A stretch of DNA of 64,000 nt from Pseudomonas viridiflava. GTDB taxonomy: Bacteria > Pseudomonadota > Gammaproteobacteria > Pseudomonadales > Pseudomonadaceae. The position numbers were made by a program, and so were the translations under genes. The notes under the pieces were generated by a model. It was not told the DNA's origin. It did no database searches and saw only the letters and a list, made by a program, of their open reading frames with translations. The stretch spans positions 186,001 through 250,000 of the forward strand of contig NZ_UUPU01000047.1 in NCBI RefSeq assembly GCF_900591205.1, given 5' to 3'. Positions 26,700-35,932 of this stretch are shown here, piece by piece; the first letter of the stretch is position 1, and every line of letters begins with the position of its first letter.

Positions 26700-27587
26700 T
26701 CAAAAGTGGCTCAATGCGCGGGCAATGCCGATAAAGGCCGGGCCGCCCAGCACGATCAGCAAGGCTGGAAACAGGAACACCATCATCACTACCGACATCT
26801 TGGCCGACATTTTCGAGATGTATTCCTGCAGGCGGGTCAGGCGCCGGTCATCCAGCAGTTGCTTGAGCGCCAGCAAGGATTTCATCGCACCGCCGCCCTG
26901 CTGGATCAATTGCTGGAGGATGACGCAGGTGTCGGTGAACTCATCCACTTCAAGCACGCGGACGGTCTTGCCCAGCTCCTCGCTCAGCTCCAGCCCGGAG
27001 TCGACCCGCGCCAGGATCAGGCGCAACTCATGGGTGAGGTTGGGCAACAATTGCTGTGCTTCGTTGCCCAACACGCGCAGTGATTGTTCCACCGCCATGC
27101 CCGACTCGAACAGGATCCGCAGCAGCGGAATGAAGGTTGAGATTTCCTTGGCGATGCGCTGCTGACGATGTTTGGCGGCAGCCGCCAGCACACGTTTTGG
27201 CAGCAGGTAGCCGATGCCCAGCGCAATCACCGGGGCGATCCAGGCAGGCGTCATCTGCGGGAAAAAAATCTCCTGGCCGAGCCCGATCAGGCCCAGCAGC
27301 ACAAAGGGCACGCCGATCTGGCAGGCGGCAAACAGCGAGCGTTGGCTTGCCTTGCGCCAGCCCACCCGGTTGAGCAGGACCTGCGTCTCGTTGTCCAGGC
27401 TGACCGTGCGCTGGGCCAGGGCGCTCCCGCCCAATTGGCGCAGGAAGCTGCCGAGTTTGTCATCGCCGACCATCCGCCCTTGCAAGCGCTCGGCGACCCG
27501 GCGATCGCGACGGCGGTGTTCCAGCAATCGACCGCCGACCAATACAGCGGCGGCGAGCAACATCAGGGCGCAGGCCAGAAGCACCAT
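26700..27587 (-). CDS. tadC: Tad inner-membrane platform protein TadC
   Basis: 295 aa. Membrane segments at the N-terminus, a central T2SSF (GspF) domain and C-terminal helices (SVVMMVFLFPALLIVLGGPAF). It pairs with TadB as the inner-membrane platform on which the TadA motor acts. One base separates it from tadB, indicating coupled expression. Confidence 0.93.
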   Translation of the reverse strand: MVLLACALMLLAAAVLVGGRLLEHRRRDRRVAERLQGRMVGDDKLGSFLRQLGGSALAQRTVSLDNETQVLLNRVGWRKASQRSLFAACQIGVPFVLLGLIGLGQEIFFPQMTPAWIAPVIALGIGYLLPKRVLAAAAKHRQQRIAKEISTFIPLLRILFESGMAVEQSLRVLGNEAQQLLPNLTHELRLILARVDSGLELSEELGKTVRVLEVDEFTDTCVILQQLIQQGGGAMKSLLALKQLLDDRRLTRLQEYISKMSAKMSVVMMVFLFPALLIVLGGPAFIGIARALSHF

Positions 27588-27588
27588 C

Positions 27589-28470
27589 TCAGATACTCCT
27601 CAGCATGCGCCACATGGCGAAAGTGCCCGTCAGGTCCATGGCCGTTGCGCCGAACAGCATGTTGCGCCCGGTTTCATCGTTCCACATGGTCATCAGGTAG
27701 CCGGGGTTGACCATGATGAAATAACCCACCATCAGAATCGGCAACCCGCCCAGCACATACGCGGTCATGCGCGTTTCGCCGGTCATGGCCTTGAGTTGGC
27801 GGGCGCCTTGTTCGCGCTCGCGAATCATCTTGATCAGGTTTTCCAGGAGTTCGCTGGCGTTGCCGCCGTAGCGATGGTTGACCTTCAGGCCAAGGGCGAA
27901 CAGGCGAAATTCGTCCTGCTCGTAAAACTCGGCGAAGTCGCTGGCCGAGTCCGGCAGGCTGACCCCCATGCGCACGTTGCGCTGCACGCGGCCCATGGCT
28001 TCCTTGAGGGGGTTTTCCACACTCTCGATGCCGCCCAATACGGCATCGGCCAAGGTCCTGCCGGATTTGAGGCTGCGCACGCTGTGGTCGAGCAACTGCG
28101 GCAATTGTTCGACCATGCGCTGCACGCGCTGTTGGTAACGCCAGGCGATATACAGGCGCAATACCAGGGGCGGCGCCACCACCATCACCAGCAGGCCCAG
28201 CCCGTCGGCGATCAGGTAGCCGAACACGGCGCCGGCCACCCAAGCGCCGATCCACAGGCCCAGGCGGTCTGTAGGTTTGCCCAGCCCGGCACGCAGAAAC
28301 ATGCGTTCAAGACCGGTCCAACTGGTGGGCTGTTCCTGTGCCTCGGGTTGACCGTTGCCGAGGCGCTCCAGCACGCGGTTGGTCTGGGCCTTGCGCAGGC
28401 CGTTATGAAGCAGCCATAACGCAAGGCCGATCAACAGCAGGCAAACAAGCAGCAACAGAGGTCCAGTCAT
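27589..28470 (-). CDS. tadB: Tad inner-membrane platform protein TadB
   Basis: 293 aa from ATG 28470 (MTGPLLLLVCLLLIGLALWL), which begins with a clear membrane helix; the upstream extension to 28614 lies inside tadA and is not used. The T2SSF/GspF domain carries the usual RTLADAVLGG and FALGLKVNHRYGGN blocks. C-terminal membrane helices. Ten nt after tadA. Confidence 0.93.
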   Translation of the reverse strand: MTGPLLLLVCLLLIGLALWLLHNGLRKAQTNRVLERLGNGQPEAQEQPTSWTGLERMFLRAGLGKPTDRLGLWIGAWVAGAVFGYLIADGLGLLVMVVAPPLVLRLYIAWRYQQRVQRMVEQLPQLLDHSVRSLKSGRTLADAVLGGIESVENPLKEAMGRVQRNVRMGVSLPDSASDFAEFYEQDEFRLFALGLKVNHRYGGNASELLENLIKMIREREQGARQLKAMTGETRMTAYVLGGLPILMVGYFIMVNPGYLMTMWNDETGRNMLFGATAMDLTGTFAMWRMLRSI

Positions 28471-28480
28471 CGGTTGCTCC

Positions 28481-29752
28481 CTAGAGCGGCAAGGCCGATT
28501 CGCGGCGCAGTTTGTCGCCGGCCGGGTTGATGGCTTCGCGCAGGAAACCGAAGCCGGTGCGCCGGTCCAGCCGGAACAGGGTGTTGGTGACATACACGTC
28601 GTCGCGCACGCCAACCACTTCCACCACCTCGCTCACGCAGCGGCGGCCATCGGGCATGCGCGTCAGTTGAATGACCACGTCCAGCGCGGCGCAGATCATC
28701 TGGCGCAGGGTTTTTTCGGCGATCACGCGGCCGGTCAGGCCCACCAGGGTTTCCAGGCGCAGCAGCGCATCCTGAGCGTTGTTGGCGTGCACGGTGCTCA
28801 TGGAGCCGTCGTGGCCGGTGTTCATCGCCGTCATCACGTCGAGCACTTCCACGCCACGGATTTCCCCGAGGATGATGCGGTCCGGGCGCATCCGCAGGGC
28901 GTTGCGGATCAGGTCGCTGGAGCGCACCTCACCGTGGCCTTCGGCATTCGGCGGGCGGGTTTCAAGGCGCACCACATGGGGGTGGCCCAGCTGCAATTCG
29001 GCGACATCTTCGATGGTCACCAGGCGTTCGTGGGGGTTGATCAACTGGCTGAGGATATTCAGCAGTGTGGTCTTGCCGGTGCCGGTGCCACCGCTGATCA
29101 GGATATTGCAGCGCTTGCCGACCGCCTCCTGGAAGAACTCGAAAATGCTTTGGTCGATGGTCTGCATAGCCACCAGGTCGCTGCTCTTGAGCATGTCTTT
29201 GCGGAACTTTCGAATCGACAGGCACGGCCCGTCCAAGGCAATCGGTGGGATAATCGCGTTGACTCGGCTACCGTCAGGCAAACGCGCATCCACCATCGGC
29301 GAAGACTCATCCAGGCGCCGCCCCAGCGGCGCGAGGATGCGTTGCATCACGCGCTCCACGTGGTGATCGTCGATAAAACGCAGGTCACTCTGGTGCAGCA
29401 GGCCGTCGCGCTCGATAAACACCCGGTGCGGCCCGTTGACCAGGATCTCTGTCACCGAGGGGTCGCGCAGCAGGACTTCCAGTGGGCCGAAACCGGTGAG
29501 TTCGTCGACGATCTCCTCGGCCAGGCGTTCCATTTCATAGCGCGAGATCGCCAGGCGCATGCGTGTGATGTATTCGGACACTTTGTCGATGACAAATTGC
29601 GCCAGGGATTGGCGTGTGCCTTCGAGCAGGTTTTTACCCGACTCCTCAATGGCGTCGATGATGTAGCGATGCAGCACCAGTTTCAGACCGTCGTGGTCAC
29701 TGTTGCCGCCGACCCCACGGGCCGGGCTGCCAAAGAGTTTTTCGCCGTTCAT
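28481..29752 (-). CDS. tadA: Tad pilus ATPase TadA (CpaF family)
   Basis: 423 aa, a PilT/VirB11-type secretion ATPase of the CpaF family that powers Flp assembly. Walker A SGGTGTGKTTLLN with Lys227; Asp box and Walker B (PDRIILGEIRGVEVLD); His box TGHDGSMSTVHANN. The N-terminal domain has the CpaF-type segment LTGFGPLEVLLRDPSVTEILVNGP. ATG overlaps tadZ by 4 nt. Confidence 0.96.
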   Translation of the reverse strand: MNGEKLFGSPARGVGGNSDHDGLKLVLHRYIIDAIEESGKNLLEGTRQSLAQFVIDKVSEYITRMRLAISRYEMERLAEEIVDELTGFGPLEVLLRDPSVTEILVNGPHRVFIERDGLLHQSDLRFIDDHHVERVMQRILAPLGRRLDESSPMVDARLPDGSRVNAIIPPIALDGPCLSIRKFRKDMLKSSDLVAMQTIDQSIFEFFQEAVGKRCNILISGGTGTGKTTLLNILSQLINPHERLVTIEDVAELQLGHPHVVRLETRPPNAEGHGEVRSSDLIRNALRMRPDRIILGEIRGVEVLDVMTAMNTGHDGSMSTVHANNAQDALLRLETLVGLTGRVIAEKTLRQMICAALDVVIQLTRMPDGRRCVSEVVEVVGVRDDVYVTNTLFRLDRRTGFGFLREAINPAGDKLRRESALPL

Positions 29753-30942
29753 CGTCCCGACCCCAGGAAGCGTTCAAACCAACGCATTGAAGGTTTTTCC
29801 AGGCCCTTGGAGCGCTTCGCCAGGCGTTCGCCCAAGGCGCGCACGGCTTGGGTCAAGGGTTCGCGTGGTGCCAGGGCAAACAGCGTCTGGCCCTGGTTTT
29901 TGACGTTCAGGCGCAGCTCGGCGGCCAGCGGCAGTACGGCGATGCACTCAAGGGCGAAGCTTTTTTCCAGGGCTTCGGTGTCCGGCGCGCAGGCTTTGAT
30001 GTAGCGGTCCACCACCAGCTTGGCGTGATCAAGCTTCATGCCTTTGTCGCGCCAACGGTTGAGCACCGCGAGGTTGCGGCGGCAGTCCAGCACGCTCTGG
30101 TCGGTGCACCACAGCAGCTTGTCGCAGTGGCTGACAAAAGTGCGCAGCGCTTCGCTGTCCGGTTGTCCGGTAATGTTCACGACGATGTGCTGAAAGTGTT
30201 GGCGCAGCGCACTGAGCAACATGTACAGCTCGGCGGCGCTGGTCAGTTTGAGTGGTTCGTCACCGGTGGCGTAAGCGAGAATGCGCAGGCCATCCAGGGC
30301 GGTGGTGAAGGCGCTGTTGATCAAGGTGGTATCGAGGCGGCGCAAATGCCGCAGCGCATCACCGAAATTAAAGGTGCTCTCAAGACCCAGCAACGCCAGG
30401 CTGTCACTGCGTGGCAAACCCAGGTCCAGCAGCAGGGTCTGTTGCCCGCTTTTCTGCACCACCAGGGCCAGGTGGGTCGCCAGCATCGCGCCATCGGCGG
30501 TGCTTTGGGTGCCGAACAACACCGTCAGGCCACCCAGTTGGGTGTGGGGGGCCACGGTCGGCAGGCGCTTGCTCAGGCGTCGCACCAGGCCCGCTACTTC
30601 GCTGGAGCGCGAGCCGTACGCGACAAAATCCCGCGCACCGGCGCGCATGGCGTTGAGCACCAGTTGGTTGTCCATGCCATCGCCCAGAGCGACCACCGCG
30701 AGCATCGGCTTGGCCTCCAGCGCACCTTCGATCAGCGCACTTTGGGCCACCACGTTTTCACGGTCCAGGCCGACAAACACCAGGTTGGCGAAGGTGACGT
30801 CCACCAGTGCGAGCAACTCGTCCAGGCTGCCGCCGCCGGCGCTGACGACTTGGCCCAGGGGCGCGAGGGCACCCTGGAGCCATTCCAGGTCGGTGGTATT
30901 GCGGGTAATTGCCAGAAACGTCTGGCTCAGGCTATCGCTCAT
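29749..30942 (-). CDS. tadZ: Tad pilus localisation protein TadZ (CpaE family)
   Basis: 397 aa. N-terminal atypical receiver-like domain (about 1-130), then a MinD/ParA-type ATPase-like fold (LTVLFGTQSTADGAMLATHLALV), whose P-loop is degenerate as in many TadZ proteins (GTQSTADG in place of KGGxGKT). TadZ proteins mark the pole where the Tad machine assembles. Overlaps rcpA and tadA by 4 nt each. Confidence 0.9.
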   Translation of the reverse strand: MSDSLSQTFLAITRNTTDLEWLQGALAPLGQVVSAGGGSLDELLALVDVTFANLVFVGLDRENVVAQSALIEGALEAKPMLAVVALGDGMDNQLVLNAMRAGARDFVAYGSRSSEVAGLVRRLSKRLPTVAPHTQLGGLTVLFGTQSTADGAMLATHLALVVQKSGQQTLLLDLGLPRSDSLALLGLESTFNFGDALRHLRRLDTTLINSAFTTALDGLRILAYATGDEPLKLTSAAELYMLLSALRQHFQHIVVNITGQPDSEALRTFVSHCDKLLWCTDQSVLDCRRNLAVLNRWRDKGMKLDHAKLVVDRYIKACAPDTEALEKSFALECIAVLPLAAELRLNVKNQGQTLFALAPREPLTQAVRALGERLAKRSKGLEKPSMRWFERFLGSGR

Positions 30943-32156
30943 TGGGACAGTCCAGTGCGACGGTCGAAATTACCGTTTTCCAGGAAGAACATGCGATACC
31001 AGTTCGGGTCGTAGTTGCGCAGTTGCTCGCCCGGCAAGGACGGTAACTGCGCATTTGCGGCCAGCGGCTGGACCAGATGCGGGGTGACGATCATCAGCAG
31101 TTCTTTTTCCTCACGGCTGATATTGGTGTCGCGAAAAAACGCACCGAGGACCGGGATGTCACCCAGCCCCGGAAACTTGCTGAAGGTGGAACTGTTGTTG
31201 GTGCTGATCAGGCCGCTGATCACAAAACTTTCGCCATCGGCCAGGGACACGCTGGTGTCGGTGCGCCGCACGGTCAGGGCCGGCACCTGGATGCCCTGAA
31301 TCACCACCGCGTTGCTGTAGTCCAGTTCGCTGACCTCCGGCGCCACCTTGAGGGTGATGCGGTTGCGGTCGATAACGGTGGGCGTCAGGGTCAGGCGAAT
31401 ACCGAACTCCTTGTACTCGATGGAGATGGTGTCGCTGCCGGCGCTGGGCACCGGGATCGGCACCTCACCGCCCGCGAGGAACGTCGCGCTCTGGCCGCTC
31501 ATGGCCACCAGGCTCGGGCGCGCCAGGGTGTAGGCGAAACCGCTGCGCTCCAGGGCATTGATCAGGGTTTTGACCCGGCCACCGCCGAAGCCGACGTTGA
31601 AATTGGTCGTGCTCACCGGCAGTTTGAACACCCCTTCCGAGGGAGATAGCAGGCTGGGGCTGCCGAGGAAAAAGTTGGTGCCCATGCCCAGGAACTTGGT
31701 GCTGGCTTCCTTGAGCTTGGTGCGGCTGACTTCGACGAAGCGGATGTCGGTCTGCACCTGGCTGGGCAATGTCGGGTCTTGCGAGGGGGACAGTGACAGG
31801 CTGGTCAGCGCCGACGTGGCCTTGCCTTTGACGAACACCATGCTCTGGCGGGGGGTGGGCGAGCAGGCGGTCCAGACCAACAGGCTGGTGGCGCCGGGGC
31901 CCACACCGGTAAGCAGGAAACTGCGGTCGCCGTTGACCCGCACATCGGCGATTTTCGGATCGCCAATCGCCAGGCGCGTAATCGCCACCGGCGATTGCAG
32001 GTCCTGTTGCAGGCCCTCGCCGACTTCGACCACGGCGGGCAGTTGGCCCAGGGCGCCGCAGTTACCCGGCGCCGCCAATGCCAGGCCGACCGGCAGGCTC
32101 GACAGCATCAAGGCCCAAGCCATTTGCATGAACAGGGGCGCGTAGCGATGGCTCAT
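30939..32156 (-). CDS. rcpA: Flp pilus secretin RcpA (CpaC family)
   Basis: 405 aa. Signal peptide (MLSSLPVGLALAAPG), an N-terminal CpaC/BON-like domain with a double Cys (GNCGALG, WTACSP), and the C-terminal type II/III secretin domain (VAPEVSELDYSNAV, VRRTDTSVSLADGESFVISGL, KFPGLGDIPVLGAFFR). It forms the outer-membrane channel for the pilus. 19 nt after rcpC. Confidence 0.95.
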   Translation of the reverse strand: MSHRYAPLFMQMAWALMLSSLPVGLALAAPGNCGALGQLPAVVEVGEGLQQDLQSPVAITRLAIGDPKIADVRVNGDRSFLLTGVGPGATSLLVWTACSPTPRQSMVFVKGKATSALTSLSLSPSQDPTLPSQVQTDIRFVEVSRTKLKEASTKFLGMGTNFFLGSPSLLSPSEGVFKLPVSTTNFNVGFGGGRVKTLINALERSGFAYTLARPSLVAMSGQSATFLAGGEVPIPVPSAGSDTISIEYKEFGIRLTLTPTVIDRNRITLKVAPEVSELDYSNAVVIQGIQVPALTVRRTDTSVSLADGESFVISGLISTNNSSTFSKFPGLGDIPVLGAFFRDTNISREEKELLMIVTPHLVQPLAANAQLPSLPGEQLRNYDPNWYRMFFLENGNFDRRTGLSQ

Positions 32157-32175
32157 TCAAGGCATCCTTGCTCAA

Positions 32176-33105
32176 TCACGGGGTTTGTGGGGCCGCCTGG
32201 GCGCCGCGAATCACTTCAATGCCGCGGCGTACAGGCCCACCGCCGGCCGCCGCGACCCTTTTCGGCGGGCCGGTCAGGGCCAGTTGGGTGAATTGGTAGA
32301 GGTCACGGTTGGCACTTTGCAGTTTGTCCGGGGCGTCGCTCTCACCGGCCCAGTAGCGGCTGAGCAGTTGCTCATCGGCACTGCGCACGGCCAGGCGCAA
32401 TACCCCGGCTTGAGCTGCGAGCATCAGGCGGCTTAATAACGGCTCCGGCACCGCCAGCACCACCGTGCGCGCAGCGGCCCGACGCTGGGCGGCGAGGGCC
32501 CGTTCTTCGGGCGTGGTCGGCGGCGGGACGGCGGGCTTGCCATCATTGGCCAGGCCCAACTGGTCGCCGACGCTGAGCAGGCGCATGGCCGGGAGCACGA
32601 TCTGGGCCGACTGTTCGCTGTTGCCGGCGTCCTGGCGCAAAAACAGCAGCACATCCACGTAATCACCGGGGCTCAACTGGCCTGCTGCGCCGATCACCTC
32701 GTCCACGGCCACGGCCAGCGCACGTTCGTCAGGGCGGATCATGCGGGCGAGCGGGCCGCCGCCGGTAAAGCTTTCCTGGGTGAGCCAGGTGCCGGCGCCG
32801 AGGTCGCGCAGCGGTATGCGGCCGATGACCTGGTCCAGCTCAGTCAGGCTGCCGGCGGGCACCGTGCGCAGTTTTTCCACGGCGAGGTCGGCAGCGGTCA
32901 GTGCAACGAAAGCGGGGACGTCATGTACCAGGACCACGACCGGTTGGCGGGATGGGTCCTCGACGGCGGCGACGGTGTTTTGAACGGAAACGACAGGTGC
33001 TGTAACAGGCTCCGGCTGACGACTCAGCACCAGCCCCCAGTACCCGGCGATCAACGCCCCGATCAGCAACAACCCGGCCAGGACTATGCTGATACGACTG
33101 TTCAT
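32176..33105 (-). CDS. rcpC: Flp pilus assembly protein RcpC (CpaB family)
   Basis: 309 aa. An N-terminal membrane helix (ISIVLAGLLLIGALIAGYWG) is followed by a SAF domain (DVPAFVALTAADLAVEKLRTVPAGSL) and the RcpC/CpaB domain (PGDYVDVLLFL). RcpC supports the secretin and pilus modification in the periplasm. First gene of the minus-strand tad operon, which reads through to the DUF3613 gene at 25699 with gaps of at most 19 nt or 4-nt overlaps. Confidence 0.93.
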   Translation of the reverse strand: MNSRISIVLAGLLLIGALIAGYWGLVLSRQPEPVTAPVVSVQNTVAAVEDPSRQPVVVLVHDVPAFVALTAADLAVEKLRTVPAGSLTELDQVIGRIPLRDLGAGTWLTQESFTGGGPLARMIRPDERALAVAVDEVIGAAGQLSPGDYVDVLLFLRQDAGNSEQSAQIVLPAMRLLSVGDQLGLANDGKPAVPPPTTPEERALAAQRRAAARTVVLAVPEPLLSRLMLAAQAGVLRLAVRSADEQLLSRYWAGESDAPDKLQSANRDLYQFTQLALTGPPKRVAAAGGGPVRRGIEVIRGAQAAPQTP

Positions 33106-33433
33106 GACGGCTCTCCCTTTCCCGTTGCACTACCTGCGCGTTAATCCCAACGTGCTAATCCGCAACCTGGCTGTGATGAACATCTAACGATTTGGCTATT
33201 TGAAGGTAGCTCAGCTAGGACGAAATGCCATTACCTGACCAAAAAATTACCTGAACTATAAAAGCAGCCTTTTAACAGGCGGGTGTAGGGCGCCAACCGT
33301 GCGACTAATACTTTGTGATTAATTAGTTATTACAGTTGTGAGGGGGCGGTTTGTTGACAATGCTCTAGTGGCACGCAGCGGACATCGTGCTAGAGCCGTA
33401 CCGGCTTTCAGTGGCGTTTTAGGGAGAAGTCTT
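33106..33433. promoter_or_regulatory. Divergent flp / rcpC control region
   Basis: This 328-nt gene-free stretch is clearly more AT-rich than its surroundings and separates rcpC (minus) from flp (plus). It contains a 9-bp direct repeat ATTACCTGA at 33230-33238 and 33246-33254 (16-bp step), a TAATA...TATTA-rich block near 33305-33332, a TTGACA at 33354-33359, and a stem-loop at 33362-33396 (GCTCTAG and CACG pairing with CGTG and CTAGAGC). PprB is the expected activator, but I cannot name its site. Confidence 0.6.
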
Positions 33434-33631
33434 ATGTTCCTTGACCTGATGTTGAAGTTTTATGTTCAGACGCAACTATTCTTCAAGCGCAAAGAGGGCG
33501 CCTCCGGGATTGAGTACGCCATTATTGTGGCGCTGGTTGCACTGGTTATTATTGGTGCTGGGTCAGGGCTTGGAACCAAAATTGCCGCCATTTTCAACTC
33601 GATTTCCACCAAGATGGTTACAGCTACTTGA
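33434..33631 (+). CDS. flp: Flp type IVb pilin
   Basis: 65 aa from ATG 33434 with AGGGAGAAG just upstream; a longer frame from 33338 runs through the leader hairpin and is rejected. Prepilin motif KREGASGIEYAI-like: KEG followed by ASGIEYA gives the canonical G-xxxx-EY, so FppA should cut after the Gly at about 23. The mature pilin is short, with one hydrophobic helix (IIVALVALVIIGAGSGLG). It is the major subunit of the Tad pilus. Confidence 0.95.
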   Translation: MFLDLMLKFYVQTQLFFKRKEGASGIEYAIIVALVALVIIGAGSGLGTKIAAIFNSISTKMVTAT

Positions 33632-33682
33632 CTTGAAAGTTGTGCTGGCCATGACGATTATCCACTTTCTCCAGGTACGGCT

Positions 33683-34096
33683 ATGAGCGCATCTTCTTCG
33701 TCCCGCCAACAAATATTATTGGTGGATGACGAAGAGGACGCGCTTATTGAGCTCGCGGAGTCCCTCGGCAATGAGGGATTTGTGTGCTTTACCGCCAACT
33801 CCGTCACCTTCGCCCTGCAAGAATTGACACTTCACCCCGATATCGCCCTGGTTATCACCGACCTGCGCATGCCCGAGGAAAGTGGTATTTCCTTGATCAA
33901 GCGTCTGCGCGAACACACCTCACGCTCGCACCTGCCGGTGATTGTGATGTCTGGCCATGCTGAAATGGACGACGTCAGCGACATGTTGCGCCTGCAAGTG
34001 CTGGACCTGTTTCGCAAGCCGATCTACCTGGTGCGGTTGATTGATACGTTGAACAGCCTTTTTCCTCAGAACGCGCCCACACGCTTCAAGCCTTGA
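33683..34096 (+). CDS. Single-domain response regulator behind flp
   Basis: 137 aa, only a receiver domain: acidic pair VDDEED near 13-18, phospho-acceptor Asp60 in ITDLRMPEESG, Thr/Ser switch in VMSGHAE and Lys in FRKPI. There is no output domain. Lies 51 nt after flp on the same strand, so it may share the flp transcript and act as a phosphate acceptor or protein-binding switch in pilus control. Its partner kinase is not evident; PprA is one candidate. The stop lies within a long stem-loop. Confidence 0.85.
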   Translation: MSASSSSRQQILLVDDEEDALIELAESLGNEGFVCFTANSVTFALQELTLHPDIALVITDLRMPEESGISLIKRLREHTSRSHLPVIVMSGHAEMDDVSDMLRLQVLDLFRKPIYLVRLIDTLNSLFPQNAPTRFKP

Positions 34097-34140
34097 GCGA
34101 AAAGTTGAAGCGCTCAGCGTCAACTGCTCGCTCAAGGCTT
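34088..34140. terminator. Long stem-loop between convergent genes
   Basis: A perfect 13-bp inverted repeat, AAGCCTTGAGCGA at 34088-34100 and its complement at 34128-34140, encloses a second stem AGTTGA/TCAACT. It overlaps the stop codon of the response regulator and lies 10 nt from the stop of the convergent TpsB gene, fitting a bidirectional transcript end, though there is no U-tract. Confidence 0.6.
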
Positions 34141-34150
34141 GTAGCTCTCT

Positions 34151-35833
34151 TCAGAGCTGATAACTGAAGCTCAGCGTGTAGCGCGGCCGCCTATCAAAAT
34201 TGTCCAATGCCACTTCCGACATCGGCTTGGCCGCTTCCAGGGAGATGTTGTAGTACTTGGCGTCGCCAAAGCGCAGGCCGACGGCTGCCGATGACATGTC
34301 GTTGCCCTTGACCGGCAGGTCGTTGAACCAGGTCTTGGCACGGTCGAACACCACATAGGGCTGCAGGATGCGCACCCATTCGCCGGCCCGGTTGTAGCTG
34401 TAGTTGACCTCGTAGGCCACCCCCCATCCCTTGTCGCCCGAGCCTTGGTCATCGGGATAACCACGGCCGAAATTCTGCCCGCCGAAGGTCGCGCGTTCGC
34501 TGTCGGGCAGGGTGTCGTCACTCCAGTACAGCGCGCCGGAAAGCACGCCTTGCCAGTTCTCGAAGAGCTTGTTGCTCTGCACGCCGGACAGGCGCAGGCG
34601 GAAGAAATCCAGGTCCGGTTTGAGCCCGCCGAAGTCGGAACGGGTCTTGGCGCCCATGCCGTTGGTGCCTTGGTACAAACCGGCGCTGAGGATGCGCAAT
34701 TGGGTGGTGTCGGCCTTGCGCCAGTCGCCCTCGAAGGCGAAGGCGCGCAGGTCGGTTTCCAGTTCCAGGCGTTGCGCCAGCCCCTCCAGTTTGTAGCGGG
34801 TGGTCTGGTCGACGGCGTAGAGGCGGGTGCCGAGGGTCAACGACTCGTTGGGCGAGGCGATCAGGGGGTGGCTGAAGCCGATGGAGTAACGGTCGATTGC
34901 CTGGTGCGGCGTGAGTTCCAGGCCATTGCCCAGCTGTAGGCTGGTACTGGGGTCAGCGCGATAGCGTTCACCCGACAGTACCAGTTGAGTGCCTTCGGCA
35001 TTGATGAACTGGCTGTAGGCTGCGCGGTAGTAGTGCTCTTTGTCGTGGCCGGGCGGGAACAGGCCGCTGACGCTCAGTTGTTCACCCATGGAGGTCCACG
35101 AGTTGCTGGTGGCGGTCAGCAGTGCTTGCGTACCGCCACGGCTGGCCTGGTTGAGGCTCATGCTGGTGGTGAAGGGTTTGCGGCTGGCGGTGATTTGCAT
35201 ATGGGTGCCGCCATCGGTGGTGCCCGGCGGCGGCACCTGGGCCTGCAAGGTCACGCCGGGGATGGCACTCATCAAGGTGGTGTAGCGCTCGAAGGTCTTG
35301 CGCGTGAGCGGGCGTTCAGCCTGGAGTTTTGCCGCGAGTTTGTCGACATAGGACGACACCGCACCGATGTCCCCTTGCACCTGGTAATCGCGGATATAAC
35401 CCTCCACCAGCACCACATGCACCAGGCCGTCTTGGAAGTTTTGTTCCGGCAGGAAGGCATAGGACAGCAGGTAACCGTCCTGCTGGTAGCGCCGGGTGAT
35501 GCTGCGCGTGGCTTCGATCAGTTGCGCCAGGTTGGTTTCGTGGCCAATCAGCGGTTCGAAAACCTGTGCGACTTCCTTGAGCGGATAGACCGTGCCGCCG
35601 TCGATCTGCAGTTTGCGAATGGTGACTTTGGTGTCCATCATCAGCGGTTGCGCGGCGGTGGCTGCCGGGGTCGGCAGTTGGGTCTGCGGGGTTAGCGGTC
35701 GGTAGGCGTCGGCGGGCAGGTTGGGCACGGGCAGGTTGCGGATGGTGTCGTTGCTATTGAGGAAGCTGGGTAGGGGTTCGGCGTAGGTGTAAGCACTGAG
35801 GGTGAGTAACAACAACGGCGTCAAAGCGCGCAT
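34151..35833 (-). CDS. TpsB/ShlB-FhaC family outer-membrane transporter
   Basis: 560 aa from ATG 35833, with GGAG upstream and a signal peptide (LTPLLLLTLSAYTYA). POTRA-type periplasmic domain about 65-145 (VTIRKLQIDGGTVYPLKEV, YQQDGYLLSYAFLP). The C-terminal 16-strand barrel follows, with the FhaC-like loop-6 signature FGRGYPDDQ (R-G-Y) and a final beta strand ending YTLSFSYQL. Such proteins translocate large TpsA exoproteins bearing a TPS/haemagglutination domain. No such partner is in the window. The nearest neighbour upstream is a Gly-rich lipoprotein, which sits behind its own terminator. Function in this locus is open: an adhesin exporter or a haemolysin-activator-like protein. Confidence 0.85.
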   Translation of the reverse strand: MRALTPLLLLTLSAYTYAEPLPSFLNSNDTIRNLPVPNLPADAYRPLTPQTQLPTPAATAAQPLMMDTKVTIRKLQIDGGTVYPLKEVAQVFEPLIGHETNLAQLIEATRSITRRYQQDGYLLSYAFLPEQNFQDGLVHVVLVEGYIRDYQVQGDIGAVSSYVDKLAAKLQAERPLTRKTFERYTTLMSAIPGVTLQAQVPPPGTTDGGTHMQITASRKPFTTSMSLNQASRGGTQALLTATSNSWTSMGEQLSVSGLFPPGHDKEHYYRAAYSQFINAEGTQLVLSGERYRADPSTSLQLGNGLELTPHQAIDRYSIGFSHPLIASPNESLTLGTRLYAVDQTTRYKLEGLAQRLELETDLRAFAFEGDWRKADTTQLRILSAGLYQGTNGMGAKTRSDFGGLKPDLDFFRLRLSGVQSNKLFENWQGVLSGALYWSDDTLPDSERATFGGQNFGRGYPDDQGSGDKGWGVAYEVNYSYNRAGEWVRILQPYVVFDRAKTWFNDLPVKGNDMSSAAVGLRFGDAKYYNISLEAAKPMSEVALDNFDRRPRYTLSFSYQL

Positions 35834-35932
35834 AGGACACTCCATGGTCAAAACTGCAGCGGCGTTTCGCAGATTCCCGCCGGGCTCTGGGGGCACGGTT
35901 CGGGTGCTTTCAGGGGTCGATCACTGACCCAT

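Noticed and set aside
28667..30004. 445-codon open frame antisense to tadA/tadZ
   Set aside because: Composition of an antisense shadow; tadA and tadZ on the other strand have full motifs.
33338..33433. Upstream extension of the flp frame
   Set aside because: It reads through the leader stem-loop and would place the prepilin leader too far from the cleavage site; ATG 33434 has a good RBS.
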